Source of the DNA: an uncultured Gammaproteobacteria bacterium
GTDB taxonomy: Bacteria > Pseudomonadota > Gammaproteobacteria > Arenicellales > JAANXG01
Assembly (NCBI GenBank): GCA_947258495.1
Contig: CAMYIN010000014.1
Location: 1-58,536, forward strand
DNA: 58,536 nucleotides
Direction: 5' to 3'
The notes under the pieces are model-generated. The model was not told the DNA's origin, ran no database searches, and was given only the letters and a program-made list of their open reading frames with translations. Of the stretch, positions 17,218-27,630 are shown piece by piece (within the stretch, counting starts at the first letter, position 1; every line of letters starts with the position of its first letter). The translations under genes and the position numbers were made by a program.

Positions 17218-18033
17218 TCAAGCGATCTTGATGTGCCAGGGTTCGTATCGGAGCCCGAGAAGATTGTCTGCGGGGTAGCGTAATCGTGCATACCCCAGAT
17301 CGACCAATTTCTTGAACACCTCCGTCTGCGCGAAATCGCTGGTGAAATTTCGAACCCCCCAGCCGCGCTGGCCAACGTCGAAATCTCCCGCCGCGTGGAA
17401 CGAATAACCCGGGGGCGCCAGAGATCGGGACGCGCGGGACAGGTTGCCTTTCGTTCTAAGCGCTTTGGCCAGGAAAAGATACATTTGCTTGGCCATGCCG
17501 CGGACGCCGGAAGTCAAAATAACGTCTCCGCCGATCTTCTTACTCAGGGCATTGTAAGTGTGCAAGGGATCGCCCTTGAACAGGTACTGCCCGGTGCGGC
17601 GAATGGCGGTGCTGTCTTTCTTTCGAACTTGATCAGTGAGCCCATTCAGTACCTTTTCGCCGAGAAAGCCGTAACACGCGGCGTCCCGGTAAAAAATATC
17701 CTCGAGAAAATCCAATTCTTTCTTCGGGAATTTGCCGACCTTTCGGTAGTTGCGCGCCACGGCCAGCATTTCATCGAATCCTACCAGGGCGAACCTTCCA
17801 TGGCCGACGATGCCGCGAACGCGGCGTAGCCTTGCGACGACGGATTTAAGGATCGCCATCTGTTCCGCAGATAAAAAAATGTCGCCGGTGTGATTCGCCT
17901 CAAAATTTCGAATCTTACTGCGGTACGGATCATCGGGTCGGCAGAGTGAAGCGTACGCCGGTATGGATAAGCCACCCGCCGACACGGTCAGGAATAACCC
18001 CCCGGCCGTCTGCAGAAATCGTCGTTTATCCAT
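17218..18033 (-). CDS. Tat-exported M15-family peptidase (D-Ala-D-Ala carboxypeptidase-like)
   Basis: 271 residues. The N-terminus carries a Tat-like signal, DKRRFLQTAGG followed by a hydrophobic stretch to about residue 28. The C-terminal half holds the zinc-peptidase marks of family M15: TSGVRG, then SFHAAGDFDVG (first His and Asp ligands, S-x-H-x(n)-D) and, at the end, EPWHIK (catalytic Glu and third ligand His). Members cleave D-Ala-D-Ala peptide bonds in peptidoglycan in the periplasm. The middle domain (residues 50-150) is unfamiliar and longer than in VanY. It is a single gene. Confidence 0.78.
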   Translation of the reverse strand: MDKRRFLQTAGGLFLTVSAGGLSIPAYASLCRPDDPYRSKIRNFEANHTGDIFLSAEQMAILKSVVARLRRVRGIVGHGRFALVGFDEMLAVARNYRKVGKFPKKELDFLEDIFYRDAACYGFLGEKVLNGLTDQVRKKDSTAIRRTGQYLFKGDPLHTYNALSKKIGGDVILTSGVRGMAKQMYLFLAKALRTKGNLSRASRSLAPPGYSFHAAGDFDVGQRGWGVRNFTSDFAQTEVFKKLVDLGYARLRYPADNLLGLRYEPWHIKIA

Positions 18034-18194
18034 CGCGTCGTCGTTATATCCCGTGGCAGGCCTGGGCCTATTGTTATTGGATCGATCTAAGAAAAATTTT
18101 AGCAGAGGTACAAGATAATTGAACAGTTTATCGGCAGGCAGACGGACGGATCCCCGGCTCCGACGTCGCTAAGCCTCGGCGAAGGTTACGCCGG

Positions 18195-21100
18195 TCAAAG
18201 CAGCACCCGCTCAATGCCGCCCGAGTTCGCTTCGCGCACGAATTCTTGCATCCAGCGCTCGCCGCGTAATTGCCTCACCAGCTCAACCACCACATAGTCG
18301 GTATCCAGTGCGGTTTCCTCGACGTATCGCCCGAGGCCTTGCTGGCACGACGGGCAGGTAGTCAGTAATTTCACATTTCCATCGACCGCGCGGTCTTCTC
18401 CGGTCAGCTCGCGGATTCCTCCGCTCAGTTCTTGAAGCTTGCGCAGCCTTACTTGAGTCGCGACGTCCGGACGCGAGACAGCAAAGGTTCCCGCTTCGCC
18501 GCAGCAACGGTCCGACAATGTAACCGGTCGCCCGGTCAGGGTGGATGCCACGACAAGCGGGCTATGGGTCTTCATCGGACTGTGACACGGATCGTGAAAC
18601 AGATATCGCACCTCTGAGTTGCCGTCGACGGCGACGCCCTTTTCCATCAAATATTCGTGAATATCGAGCAGGCGGCAACCGGGGAATATCTGCTCAAATT
18701 CGTATTGCAGCAGTTGATCCATACACGTCCCGCACGAGACCAGCACGGTCTTGATGTCGAGGTAGTTGAGAGAATTGGCGATGCGATGGAATAACACCCG
18801 GTTCTCGGTGGTGATGCGGTGGCCCTTGCCGATGTCGCCGCCGGAGGTCTGCGGGTAACCGCAGCACAGGTAGGCCGGGGGCAGCACCGTCTGCGCGCCC
18901 TCGTCGTAGAGCATTGCCAGTGCGGCGAGACCGATCTGGCTGAACAGCTTTTCTGAGCCGCAGCCGGGAAAATAGAACACCGCATCGGAATCATGGTTTA
19001 CCTTGAGGGGATTACGCAGGATCGGAACCGTGTCCCTGCTGCCGAAGTCGAGTAGCGACCGCATCGGCTTGGGCGGCAGCTTGCGCGACAACGGGCGGCT
19101 GATGAAATGTATGACTTGGTCCGTGATCGCCGGCCTGTTACTTGTCGCCGGTGGGCGATGCCTGAGCCTGCGAAGCCGCGGTATATCTCGGCACGCGCGG
19201 TACATCGCGCGTTGTGCTTTGAACCCAAGTTCTATCAACAATTTGCGCAGGATACTGATCGCTGTGGGATGCTTCAAGTTCAAAAAGGCCATGGTCAACA
19301 TCGTGCCTATACTGGATCGCCGTTTTCCGCGCTCCTTGAGTATCTTCCGCATGTGAACGGTAACATCCCCGAAATCGATGTCGACCGGACAGGGGTTGAG
19401 ACACTTGTGGCAAACAGTGCAGTGATCCGAGACGTCGTTCATTTCATCGAAATGTCTGCGCGAAAGGCCACGACGGGTCTGCTCTTCGTAGAGGAAGGCC
19501 TCGATGATGAGGCCCGTCGCGAGAATCTTGTTGCGCGGTGAATACTGAAGGTTTGCTCTCGGAGCGTGGGTGTTGCACCAGGGCTTGCATTTTCCACAGC
19601 GCAAACAGTTCTTGATCAAGTCGTTGAGTTTGCCCAATTCACTTTCTTCCAGAATGAGCGCCTCTTGTTGAACCAGTCGAAGCGAGGGTGTGTATGCGTT
19701 CTGCAATCCCGATCCCGTCAGAAGTTTTCCCCGATTGAAATGTCCCCATGGATCTACCCTCCGTTTGTAGTCGGCAAAGGCCTGCAACACATCGGAATCC
19801 AGGTAACGCAGCTTGGTCAAACCGATGCCATGTTCACCGGAAACGACGCCGCCGAGCGAACGTGCCAGATCCATGATCCTGTCGACGATTCTTTCCGCTT
19901 CGTGGAGCATTTCATAGTCGTTCGAATTAACAGGGATGTTGGTATGCACGTTTCCATCGCCTGCATGCATATGCAATGCGACGAACAGTCGACTGGTGCG
20001 AATATCGGCATGTATGGCGTCCAGGCGGTCTCTCACGACCAGCATGTCCCCACCGCCGAATAGTTCTTTGAGGGGTTTCTCCACTTCTTCGCGATAAGAA
20101 ATACGCAGCTGACGGCGCAGTAGAAGTTCCAGAAAACTGCTTTTGCGAATGAGGTCGGAGCCATGAGTTTCGATCATATCCGGAATCAAACGAGCAGCCG
20201 GCTCGTCAAGATGCTCGAGCACCGTACGCCAGCGCTTCTCCACGGTACGCAGCACGTTCAACGCGGTGCAGCGTTTTTCGTCAACAATTGCTTTGGTCTC
20301 GTCACTGAGTTCCAGGCGATGACCCGCCGACAGGAGTCCCAGGTCCCCCTCCAGGTAGACGCACACCGCCTCGATGATGCGCAGTTTGTTCAGTATCGAT
20401 TTCTCGATATTGATTCGCTCTACGCCCTCGTTGTAATCCGCGAGTCGTTCCAGGGGGATGACTACGTCTTCATTGATTTTGAACGCGTTGGTATGCGCCG
20501 CTATCGCCGCGGTGCGGGAACGATCCAGCCAGAATTGCTGACGGGCGATTTCGCTGACGGCAATGAATCCTTCCGCACCGCGCAAGTTGGCGAGCCGAAC
20601 GACTTGAGAGGCGGCCTGGGCGACTGCATCTTCCTCGTCCCCGCACACGTCCGCCAGGAGGATCATCTTGGGCAGTTCGCCGCGGGACGCTTTCGGCGAA
20701 TAATCGACGGCTTTCAAATAGCGCTCATCCATGTGCTCCAGCCCGGACAGTTCTGCCTGGCCCAGGCCCTCGATGAGGTCCTTTATCTCCACGATCGTGC
20801 GCACGGCGGGTCGAAGATCGTCGCCATAAAACTCGAGACATACGGTGCGGAAGAAATTGGGCGCGTCGTGAAGTACGAAAACCCCGGATGTGATGATGCC
20901 GTCGCAGCCTTCTTTCTGAATGCCGGGTAAGCCGCCCAGGAACTTGTCGGTGACGTCCTTGCCGAGTCCCTGCTTGCGTAGCGAATGGCCGGGGAAGCTC
21001 AGTATCTCGGGCTCTCCCACCGGCTCTGCTCCGAGTTCTGGAAAGCGGGTGACCTCGAATTGGACGACTTTCTGTTCATGGATCTTACCCAGATTGTGTT

Positions 21101-22052
21101 CATGACGACGCACCTCCAGCCAGTCTCCGTTCGGGGTCACCATGCGCCAAGACAGCAGGTTGTCCAGTGTGGTACCCCACATCACGGCTTTCTTACCGCC
21201 GGCATTCATGGCAATGTTGCCGCCGATGGTGGAGGCGTCCTGGGACGTCGGGTCCACCGCGAATACCTTGTTCCGTCGTGCCGCCAGATCCGCTACGCAG
21301 CGAGTCACGACGCCGGCCTCCGCGCGTACCGTGGCGACGGGCTTTTCGCACCCTGGAATCGTGACCGTCGTGACGGTGTCCAGCTTTTCCAGTTTCTCTG
21401 TATTGATTACCGCCGTATCTTCGCTGAGAGGTACGGCACCGCCGGTGTAACCGGTGCCGCCACCTCGCGGAACGATTGTCAATCCGAGTTCGATACAGGC
21501 TCGGACTATTGGAGAAGTCTCCTCCTCGTAATCCGGATAGATCACTACCAGTGGAAATTCGACGCGCCAATCGGTGGCATCGGTGACGTGGGCGACGCGG
21601 GCGAACCCCCCGAAATCGATGTTATCCGCGTGCGTACAACGGTGCAGCCTTTTTCGCACCCTTCGGCGTTGCGTGGCAATATATCCGAACCAGTCGGTGA
21701 AGCGCACCAGCGCTGCCCGGGCGGAATCGGCCAGCGCCAGGGCCTCGATGTTTCCTTGTGCCCGATCGACGATCTGATCGAGTCTTTGGTGCATCGCTTG
21801 TACCAGGGTATCCCGTCGTTTTTCGTTCGCAAGCAGATCGTCTTGAAGAAACGGATTCCGCCTGACCACCCACATGTCGCCCAGCACTTCGAACAACATG
21901 CGCGCAGAGCGACCGGTTTGTCTCGAACTTCGCAAGCGGTCCAAAATCTCCCAATTGTCTTCGCCGAGATACCGAATCACGATTTCTCGGTCCGAGAACG
22001 AAGTGTAGTTGTAGGGGATCTCGCGTATGCGACCGCCGGAATCCGGAATCAT
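18195..22052 (-). CDS. FAD-linked oxidase fused to Fe-S and CCG domains (DUF3683, DLD/GlpC type)
   Basis: 1,285 residues. An N-terminal DUF3683 region ([19 protein letters not shown]) is followed by a PCMH-type FAD-binding domain ([18 protein letters not shown] near residue 200), an FAD-oxidase C-terminal domain ending at [10 protein letters not shown], two 4Fe-4S motifs ([11 protein letters not shown] near 815 and [12 protein letters not shown] near 880) and a heterodisulfide-reductase-like region with CCG motifs ([10 protein letters not shown] near 1029, CCGYPQ, SCGTCMD, and DRCCGEAG near 1182). The family oxidises D-2-hydroxyacids such as D-lactate and passes electrons to a carrier. The ATG at 22052 matches the family N-terminus; 39 upstream codons to 22169 look non-coding. 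Substrate is not determined. Confidence 0.85.
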   Translation of the reverse strand: MIPDSGGRIREIPYNYTSFSDREIVIRYLGEDNWEILDRLRSSRQTGRSARMLFEVLGDMWVVRRNPFLQDDLLANEKRRDTLVQAMHQRLDQIVDRAQGNIEALALADSARAALVRFTDWFGYIATQRRRVRKRLHRCTHADNIDFGGFARVAHVTDATDWRVEFPLVVIYPDYEEETSPIVRACIELGLTIVPRGGGTGYTGGAVPLSEDTAVINTEKLEKLDTVTTVTIPGCEKPVATVRAEAGVVTRCVADLAARRNKVFAVDPTSQDASTIGGNIAMNAGGKKAVMWGTTLDNLLSWRMVTPNGDWLEVRRHEHNLGKIHEQKVVQFEVTRFPELGAEPVGEPEILSFPGHSLRKQGLGKDVTDKFLGGLPGIQKEGCDGIITSGVFVLHDAPNFFRTVCLEFYGDDLRPAVRTIVEIKDLIEGLGQAELSGLEHMDERYLKAVDYSPKASRGELPKMILLADVCGDEEDAVAQAASQVVRLANLRGAEGFIAVSEIARQQFWLDRSRTAAIAAHTNAFKINEDVVIPLERLADYNEGVERINIEKSILNKLRIIEAVCVYLEGDLGLLSAGHRLELSDETKAIVDEKRCTALNVLRTVEKRWRTVLEHLDEPAARLIPDMIETHGSDLIRKSSFLELLLRRQLRISYREEVEKPLKELFGGGDMLVVRDRLDAIHADIRTSRLFVALHMHAGDGNVHTNIPVNSNDYEMLHEAERIVDRIMDLARSLGGVVSGEHGIGLTKLRYLDSDVLQAFADYKRRVDPWGHFNRGKLLTGSGLQNAYTPSLRLVQQEALILEESELGKLNDLIKNCLRCGKCKPWCNTHAPRANLQYSPRNKILATGLIIEAFLYEEQTRRGLSRRHFDEMNDVSDHCTVCHKCLNPCPVDIDFGDVTVHMRKILKERGKRRSSIGTMLTMAFLNLKHPTAISILRKLLIELGFKAQRAMYRACRDIPRLRRLRHRPPATSNRPAITDQVIHFISRPLSRKLPPKPMRSLLDFGSRDTVPILRNPLKVNHDSDAVFYFPGCGSEKLFSQIGLAALAMLYDEGAQTVLPPAYLCCGYPQTSGGDIGKGHRITTENRVLFHRIANSLNYLDIKTVLVSCGTCMDQLLQYEFEQIFPGCRLLDIHEYLMEKGVAVDGNSEVRYLFHDPCHSPMKTHSPLVVASTLTGRPVTLSDRCCGEAGTFAVSRPDVATQVRLRKLQELSGGIRELTGEDRAVDGNVKLLTTCPSCQQGLGRYVEETALDTDYVVVELVRQLRGERWMQEFVREANSGGIERVLL

Positions 22053-22290
22053 GGTAGCTGCAGAATGAGACGCTGAAATGAGGCTGCGAATTGTAGTGCA
22101 TAGAGCCGCGGCACAACAGCCGAGCGGCCGTATTACTTGGCGACGACATACCGGCCGCAATGACGACAAATTGTACTTCTACTTTGCCGGTGCGGCTCTT
22201 TAGATTACGTGGTGTCAGGATCACGCGGCCCCGGACGCACAACGATGGTGGTGCGCGTGCTATATTTGTTTCTATGTTCTTGACGTATTC

Positions 22291-23361
22291 ATGGTGGACG
22301 CCTTGATACGAATCACTGCGATTCTACTCGCTGCGCTGCTTTTAGTCGTTACTGTTCTCGAGCTCAAAGACCGCTACGGGGGCGGTGCGATGGTGTTGAC
22401 GTCCGATCCGATGGATGTTGCTGAAGAGCTGGCACGGGCACAGCGATGGATCGAAGCCAAGTGGCTCGCCGATTTCGTGATGGATCGGCCGGATCTCGGT
22501 GACGCCGAGCGGGCGGCGGCGTTGGCGGCAACCGCGGAGCAGACGTTGAATGGAATGGGCCGTTACGCCGTCCGCTTCGCCGAAGGCGCGATCACCGGTG
22601 AACCGCAGGACTTTCCCGGTCTATTGGGAAGTCTGTCGCTCGATCTTTTCGTCGTCGGAGACATCCGTGATGTGGCGGTACAAGGCTGGAAACAGTTGCA
22701 TTACGGAACCGGAGATGAAGTCGTGCTGGCATTGTCGTCGGTCGGTCTGGCCACCACGCTGGTCCCCGAGATCGATTGGGCGCCGGCCTTTCTGAAATGG
22801 CTGGCTAAAGAAAGGGCCTTCACTCCTCGATTGTTTGCCACGATCCGGGAACTCAGTCGGCGGGCGTTGCGATCCGGTGATTTCCAACGCTTGACGCCTC
22901 TTGCGGAAAATATCGGCACGGCCGCGTTACGCCTGGGGCCCGGTCCACTTCGCGGCGCCCTGGCATCGGTGGAGACGGTGGACGATCTCGCGGCACTCAC
23001 CGCTGCCGCCAAGGTCAACGCCCGGGACGCTTATGTGCTGGCCGCGCTGTTCGGCAATAAGGGTATCCGCCGCGTACAGGCGCAAGGAGGAAACGTTGCC
23101 GCGGTCGCGCGCCGCGTCAAACACGGTTCGCGCGCCGTCAAGATTGCGAAGAAGACTCTCGGAGCAGTGCCTGTTGGCGGATTGCTGTGCTTAATTGCGC
23201 TGTCGGTGGCGATGCTGTGGTGGGGCCTGCGCCGGCGATGTAGGCGCAAGTCGCGGAACAGGCGGCGAATAGAACCGTCGTTGAACACCATTGCGGGACA
23301 CTGGTCCAAGGACGCGCTCGGTTGTCCGGGAGAACCGCAATTGCGTCTGAGGCACGAATGA
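22291..23361 (+). CDS. Hypothetical membrane protein with two transmembrane helices
   Basis: 356 residues, not recognised. A helix near the N-terminus (residues 7-22, ITAILLAALLLVVTVLEL) and another near 294-315 (LLCLIALSVAMLWWGL) bracket a roughly 270-residue domain rich in Ala, Leu and Arg, followed by an Arg-rich tail (RRRCRRKSRNRRR). Helical character of the central part suggests a periplasmic alpha-helical domain. No signature motif stands out. It lies upstream of pcm on the same strand with a 200-bp gap. Confidence 0.6.
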   Translation: MVDALIRITAILLAALLLVVTVLELKDRYGGGAMVLTSDPMDVAEELARAQRWIEAKWLADFVMDRPDLGDAERAAALAATAEQTLNGMGRYAVRFAEGAITGEPQDFPGLLGSLSLDLFVVGDIRDVAVQGWKQLHYGTGDEVVLALSSVGLATTLVPEIDWAPAFLKWLAKERAFTPRLFATIRELSRRALRSGDFQRLTPLAENIGTAALRLGPGPLRGALASVETVDDLAALTAAAKVNARDAYVLAALFGNKGIRRVQAQGGNVAAVARRVKHGSRAVKIAKKTLGAVPVGGLLCLIALSVAMLWWGLRRRCRRKSRNRRRIEPSLNTIAGHWSKDALGCPGEPQLRLRHE

Positions 23362-23560
23362 TTCAACAAAGCTGAGCAGCTTCCCGTTCCGAAGTCTCAT
23401 GTATTTGACCGGGTGGTGCATCGCGCGGTGCACCCCAAATAGCGGTCGCCAATCGATCGGCATACGCACTGCTTCGCCTTTTGGCGGTACGACGAAGTGC
23501 TCTTGACAAAGGGTGTGATTGGGTGGATGCTGACTCGCATCGAAAGGGTGGGCTCCGACC

Positions 23561-24232
23561 ATGGCCGAGATCGCGTTTACCGAACTGCGCCGCATGATGT
23601 TGAAGGTCATTAATGCCCATGCGCAGATGTCCGGCGAAATGACAGGCCGTTCGATGCTGAATCCCAGGGTTATGGAGGCGATGGGCGACGTCCCTCGCCA
23701 CGAATTCGTCCCGGAGGAGTTTCAGGCCTACGCCTACGAGGACGGTCCACTTCCGATAGGCCACGATAAGACCATCTCACAACCTTTCATCGTCGCGCTC
23801 ATGGTGGATCTTCTGGACTTGAGCGAAGACGATCGCGTTTTAGAGATCGGGACCGGTTTGGGTTATCAGGCGGCGGTGTTGAGTCGCCTGGTTTCCGAAG
23901 TATACACGGTCGACGTCGTCGAAGATCTGGCCCGGGACGCGATGGAACGTTTGACACGAATCCCTGAAATCGAAAATATCAAGGTCCGCTTCGGAAACGG
24001 TTACTACGGCTGGAGTGAAAATGCACCGTTTAACAAGATCGTTGTCGCCGCCGCTCCGGAGCACGTCCCCACTCCCCTGTTGGAGCAGCTCAAGTCCGGC
24101 GGGAAAATGGTGTTACCGCTGGGTCCTCCGGATAGTCAAAAGCTCGTCGTTCTCGAAAAAGACGAAACCGGGCAAACGCAAGCGGAAGAAATCCTCGCGG
24201 TGCGGTTCGCGCAGTTGGTGGTAGCCCACTGA
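23561..24232 (+). CDS. pcm: Protein-L-isoaspartate O-methyltransferase
   Basis: 223 residues, normal length. It uses S-adenosylmethionine to methylate isoaspartyl residues in damaged proteins so that they can revert to aspartate. Diagnostic blocks are FVPEEFQAYAYEDGPLPIG, the DKTISQP substrate loop, and the SAM motif VLEIGTGLGYQAAVLS, followed by VYTVDVVEDL and a late VVAAAPEHVP motif. The plus-strand gene ends 9 bp before the convergent tonB stop. Cytosolic repair enzyme, no local partner. Confidence 0.93.
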   Translation: MAEIAFTELRRMMLKVINAHAQMSGEMTGRSMLNPRVMEAMGDVPRHEFVPEEFQAYAYEDGPLPIGHDKTISQPFIVALMVDLLDLSEDDRVLEIGTGLGYQAAVLSRLVSEVYTVDVVEDLARDAMERLTRIPEIENIKVRFGNGYYGWSENAPFNKIVVAAAPEHVPTPLLEQLKSGGKMVLPLGPPDSQKLVVLEKDETGQTQAEEILAVRFAQLVVAH

Positions 24233-24241
24233 ATTCGCGGG

Positions 24242-25549
24242 CTAATCCAGGTAGATGGGAGGCATTTCCCGCTGGCGTTCGAAATCTCTTATGAAAAAAA
24301 CGATCGGCACGCGCAGTTCCAATTCGTGTCCGGCGATCTCGTAAGGTATGGCGGGGAACGGATCCGCTCGCCGCACCATTTGTATCGCCTCCCTGTCCAG
24401 AAGTTTGTGGCCTGAGCTGCGTTCCAGGCTGGATGCCATTACCTTGCCGTCGCGATCGATGCTGAACCGCAGCACGGTGGTGCCTTGAACTCCGGCCAGC
24501 CAGGCTTCGCGCGGATAGCGCATGTGGCGCTGCAGCCAACCCTTCAGTAGACCCGCGTAGCGCGCGGTCACACCAAGCACCGGTCGTTGCGGTTCAGAGA
24601 CGACGGTCGCTGGCGCCGCGTGCGCGACCACGCCTTCCGACGGCGCCAGCGACACGGCTTGCGCCGGGGTCCTCGACCGCGATGTTTCCAGGCCTTCGGC
24701 GGCGCTGTTCTCGATCGCATCGATGTCTTTCTCCACCGGCTGCTGCGGCGGCGACATCGCTTCAATGGGCAGTAAGTCTCGGTCTACGGTATCGCCGGCA
24801 TGTACCGGCTCCAATTGCATGGTTGCGACGGTGTGTTTCGGTTCATCGATCGTCGCGACGACTTCACCGGTCTGGGCGTGTTCGTAAACGGTCCGTGGCG
24901 GTTCCTTGACGGTCTCATGGGTTTCGGTGCCGACGGGGGACTCGTAGTAGGGTGTTTCTGCGCCGGTGAGGCTCCTGATCTGCGGCTCGCCCGCTGCGGT
25001 CGGTGGTATGGCTAAGCCGGAGACGGGTTGTTTGATTCGGTCTCCACGAATCACCGGCGTTTGTCCGGATATCGTCTCGGGACGAAACTCGGTAGCGACA
25101 ATGGAAGGTTGAGGTATTTCCGACGGCGACACGGTGGCGATCTCGTGCGCCCACGAAGGTGTGGCAATCGCCGGCGTTGCTTCCACCGCGGGCTCGTCGG
25201 CTGAATCCGGGGACAGGCGCATGGAGGGTTCGGGCGGAGTCGTCTCGGGTTGAGTCAACGCTGGCTCGTCCGTATTCGTCGGCGCCGGTTGTTGCATAAC
25301 AGGGGTCGGGCCGCGCTCCGATATCAGCGTCGGGGCTTCGAGGTCGTGCGCCGAATCCGACGGTGGATGCAACGGCGAAGGAGTATCGCGCGATAGTGAT
25401 TGACTGTCCTCCAAGGCGATGACTATACCGGTCGTTACCTTGGGCGGATCAACCCGGGCGGTCGGCTGGCTCAACCAGATCAAAGCCGCAACGTGCGCGA
25501 CGCTGGCGACGGACAACGCCGAAACCCAATGACCTGCGTGGATTACCAT
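24242..25549 (-). CDS. tonB: Energy transducer TonB
   Basis: 435 residues: an N-terminal transmembrane helix (VSALSVASVAHVAALIWLS), a very long Pro/Glu/Thr-rich periplasmic spacer (about 40-320) and the C-terminal TonB domain with YPREAWLAGVQGTTVLRFSIDRDGKV, SSGHKLLDREAIQMVRRADPFPA and a last strand (VPIVFFI). TonB links ExbBD proton-driven motion to outer-membrane receptors such as BtuB. The unusually long spacer is of note. It overlaps the preceding exbD by 7 bp in an operon exbB-exbD-exbD-tonB. Confidence 0.88.
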   Translation of the reverse strand: MVIHAGHWVSALSVASVAHVAALIWLSQPTARVDPPKVTTGIVIALEDSQSLSRDTPSPLHPPSDSAHDLEAPTLISERGPTPVMQQPAPTNTDEPALTQPETTPPEPSMRLSPDSADEPAVEATPAIATPSWAHEIATVSPSEIPQPSIVATEFRPETISGQTPVIRGDRIKQPVSGLAIPPTAAGEPQIRSLTGAETPYYESPVGTETHETVKEPPRTVYEHAQTGEVVATIDEPKHTVATMQLEPVHAGDTVDRDLLPIEAMSPPQQPVEKDIDAIENSAAEGLETSRSRTPAQAVSLAPSEGVVAHAAPATVVSEPQRPVLGVTARYAGLLKGWLQRHMRYPREAWLAGVQGTTVLRFSIDRDGKVMASSLERSSGHKLLDREAIQMVRRADPFPAIPYEIAGHELELRVPIVFFIRDFERQREMPPIYLD

Positions 25550-25959
25550 TGGTCTTGTGGACGCTCAATCAACAACAACAGGGTTTTGACACCCGTTTCC
25601 TTGAGCAATTCCATTAGTCGAATCAAAGTCACCGCATCCAGGCTCGAATCGGCCTTGATTCTGATTCGCATAGACCGATCTTCCTCCAACAGTTTCGATA
25701 TCGCACTCAACAACAGATCCTGTTCCATCTCCGTGTCCTCGAGCGCCAGCCGTCCGTCGGCTGAAACGAGTATCAGGATGTCTCGCTGATTTTCTATTTG
25801 GCCACCGCTGGTGGAAAAGGGTGGAATCACATCGAGCGCTTCCGGCGCGGTTATCCGGCCCAGCAGCATGAAAAAAATCAGCAGCAGAAACACGATGTTC
25901 ACCAATGGAACTATCGCCGGTTCCTTGTAATCCTGGTCACCGCTTCTGCGAAGTTTCAT
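25543..25959 (-). CDS. exbD: Biopolymer transport protein ExbD, second copy
   Basis: 138 residues, one transmembrane helix near residues 15-35 (VPLVNIVFLLLIFFMLLGRI) in which the expected helix residue is Asn20 rather than the invariant Asp of ExbD/TolR, followed by a periplasmic domain (ILVSADGRLALEDTEM and RIKADSSLDAVTLIRLMELLKETGV). The lack of the proton-carrying Asp in this copy and its presence in the neighbouring copy suggest that the two form a mixed complex. Overlaps tonB by 7 bp. Confidence 0.78.
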   Translation of the reverse strand: MKLRRSGDQDYKEPAIVPLVNIVFLLLIFFMLLGRITAPEALDVIPPFSTSGGQIENQRDILILVSADGRLALEDTEMEQDLLLSAISKLLEEDRSMRIRIKADSSLDAVTLIRLMELLKETGVKTLLLLIERPQDQW

Positions 25960-25969
25960 ACTGAAATGT

Positions 25970-26395
25970 CTATTTTTTTATGAGTGAGATCTCCTGAATC
26001 CCAGTGGCATAGAGTGCGTCCAGTACCGCGACAACCCGCTGTAACGCCACTCCCTTGTCCGGTTGCACCAGGAACTGGCGTTCGCCGACCGTCTGTATGA
26101 AACCGGCCGCCCGCGCCTGAAGCTGGTTCATGGTGATGGGTTCGCCGTTGAGATCCAAGCTGCCGTTGCGCTTCAGTCGGACCAGCACGGTTTTCGAGTT
26201 GCCCGCGGTTTCGCCCGCTGCGGGCGTCATCAGCGCCACTGCACGTTGATCTGAAAAGCTGGAAGCAAGCATGAAGAATATGAGCAGTATAAAAACCACG
26301 TCGACGAGCGGCGTGAGACTGACCAGTGGCCGTCTTCGTCGGATGGCGCTATTCGACGCCCTGACGAGTAGTTGCGTGTAGGTTGGGGATTCCAT
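25970..26395 (-). CDS. exbD: Biopolymer transport protein ExbD, first copy
   Basis: 141 residues. Helix LTPLVDVVFILLIFFMLASS (around residues 27-48) carries the proton-handling Asp in PLVDV. The periplasmic part includes VLVRLKRNGSLDLNGEP and a C-terminal EISLIKK. It is the canonical ExbD of the operon; its start region overlaps the end of exbB by 47 nt in another frame, so an internal start is possible. A downstream exbD paralogue follows after 10 bp. Confidence 0.82.
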   Translation of the reverse strand: MESPTYTQLLVRASNSAIRRRRPLVSLTPLVDVVFILLIFFMLASSFSDQRAVALMTPAAGETAGNSKTVLVRLKRNGSLDLNGEPITMNQLQARAAGFIQTVGERQFLVQPDKGVALQRVVAVLDALYATGIQEISLIKK

Positions 26396-27041
26396 GGGTC
26401 CAGGGCTGCCGCTGTATCGCCGCCGTGAATACCTGGGTCGCCGAACTCTCCATTATGTGCGCCGTCCGTTGTACTACGCGTTCGAGCCAATTCAGCACCG
26501 CCAGTACCGGAATTGCTATGGCCAGTCCGGCAGCGGTCGTCAACAGGGCCTCCCATATGCCTCCCGAAAGGATGGAGGGGTTGATCCGGTTCCCCGCCTG
26601 TTCGAGTTGCTGAAAGGCTTCAATCATGCCGAGAACGGTGCCCAGCAGGCCCAGCAACGGACTCAAGGTGGCGATCACCTCCAGTCCGCGAAGATAAGAC
26701 CGGAGTTGCTCGAGGTTCTCCGTTGCCACGCGATCCACCTCTTCGCGTATGACATGTTCGCTCAGATCTCTGCGTTGTTGACCCTGAATCGCTACTTCCA
26801 GCACTCTGGCCACGGGGCTTCGGCGTTTTCCCAAGACCTGCAGAGCGTCTTGAATTCTTCCTGATTGATAATGATTCAGCACCAGTGTGACAAACCCTTG
26901 ATCTCTGACACGAAGGATCGTGAACTGCAGTAGCTTTATGATGACGATGGCCAGGGCAACGGTCGACAGAATAAACAGAATCACCAGCACCGGGCCACCC
27001 AGTCGCAGCGCCTCTGTTACTCTCGTTACCAGATCCTCCAT
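26349..27041 (-). CDS. exbB: Biopolymer transport protein ExbB (MotA/TolQ/ExbB family)
   Basis: 230 residues with three transmembrane segments: the first near residues 16-38 (LVILFILSTVALAIVIIKLL), then a pair in the conserved MotA/TolQ/ExbB domain (ATLSPLLGLLGTVLGMIEAF, and LLTTAAGLAIAIPVLAVLNWLER). Proton-channel component partnered by ExbD to energise TonB. First gene of the operon, preceded by a small exported protein gene 59 bp away on the same strand. Confidence 0.88.
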   Translation of the reverse strand: MEDLVTRVTEALRLGGPVLVILFILSTVALAIVIIKLLQFTILRVRDQGFVTLVLNHYQSGRIQDALQVLGKRRSPVARVLEVAIQGQQRRDLSEHVIREEVDRVATENLEQLRSYLRGLEVIATLSPLLGLLGTVLGMIEAFQQLEQAGNRINPSILSGGIWEALLTTAAGLAIAIPVLAVLNWLERVVQRTAHIMESSATQVFTAAIQRQPWTHGIPNLHATTRQGVE

Positions 27042-27099
27042 ACCCTACGTCTCTTGACTCCAACGCGAATACCGCATCATCTTTCCATCACTAGAGCAT

Positions 27100-27630
27100 T
27101 CACTTGAAGAAATCCACTTCGTTCTTTGAACTCGTCGCAATTGCGCCGACGCAGTCGTCTATATCTCCGTTGACATCCTGGCAGTCGATAACGTCATTGA
27201 GTAATACACGGGCGATGCTGTCACAGCTCAAGCCGGAGATCTCAAACAGCTTTACACTGGTTTTCCCTTTGGCAAGCGGACCGCCTTCAACTGCAAGCCG
27301 CTTGGTGATCACGCCGTCCTGTCCGAACATGACCAGGTCCAGCTTCAACGATCGAAAGGCGTTCTCCGTTCCGTTTTCGAACAACAAGTAAGCACGGCAG
27401 GCTTCGTCCACCTGCTCGAGTTTGTTCAACTCGATCCGCAGTCCGGCATCCGCGGCGGCGGTAAGCGGCAATACGGTGAATAGAGCGGCAACTACGTAAC
27501 CAAATGATTTAAAAGTATAATTATTCCGGTCGAGCGGGTTCGGCGACGGCCGGCGTTGAACATTCATTTTCAGTGACATTCCGAATTCTGCCCTATGATG
27601 GCCCTGAAGGCCCGATATTATAACCGCCAT
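27100..27630 (-). CDS. Conserved exported protein next to exbB
   Basis: Up to 176 residues; the likely mature start is later, since ATG at 27579 (MSLKMNV) leads to a hydrophobic signal helix (VVAALFTVLPLTAAADAG) and cleavage before DAGLRIEL. The mature domain (about 115 residues) has RIELNKLEQVDEACRAYLLFENG, LDLVMFGQDGVI and GKTSVKLFEISGLSCDSIARVLLNDV, with five Cys. I know similar proteins beside ExbB/ExbD/TonB genes in proteobacteria, usually annotated with a Tat signal only; no function is established. The operon position suggests a role in the same TonB system. Confidence 0.6.
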   Translation of the reverse strand: MAVIISGLQGHHRAEFGMSLKMNVQRRPSPNPLDRNNYTFKSFGYVVAALFTVLPLTAAADAGLRIELNKLEQVDEACRAYLLFENGTENAFRSLKLDLVMFGQDGVITKRLAVEGGPLAKGKTSVKLFEISGLSCDSIARVLLNDVIDCQDVNGDIDDCVGAIATSSKNEVDFFK

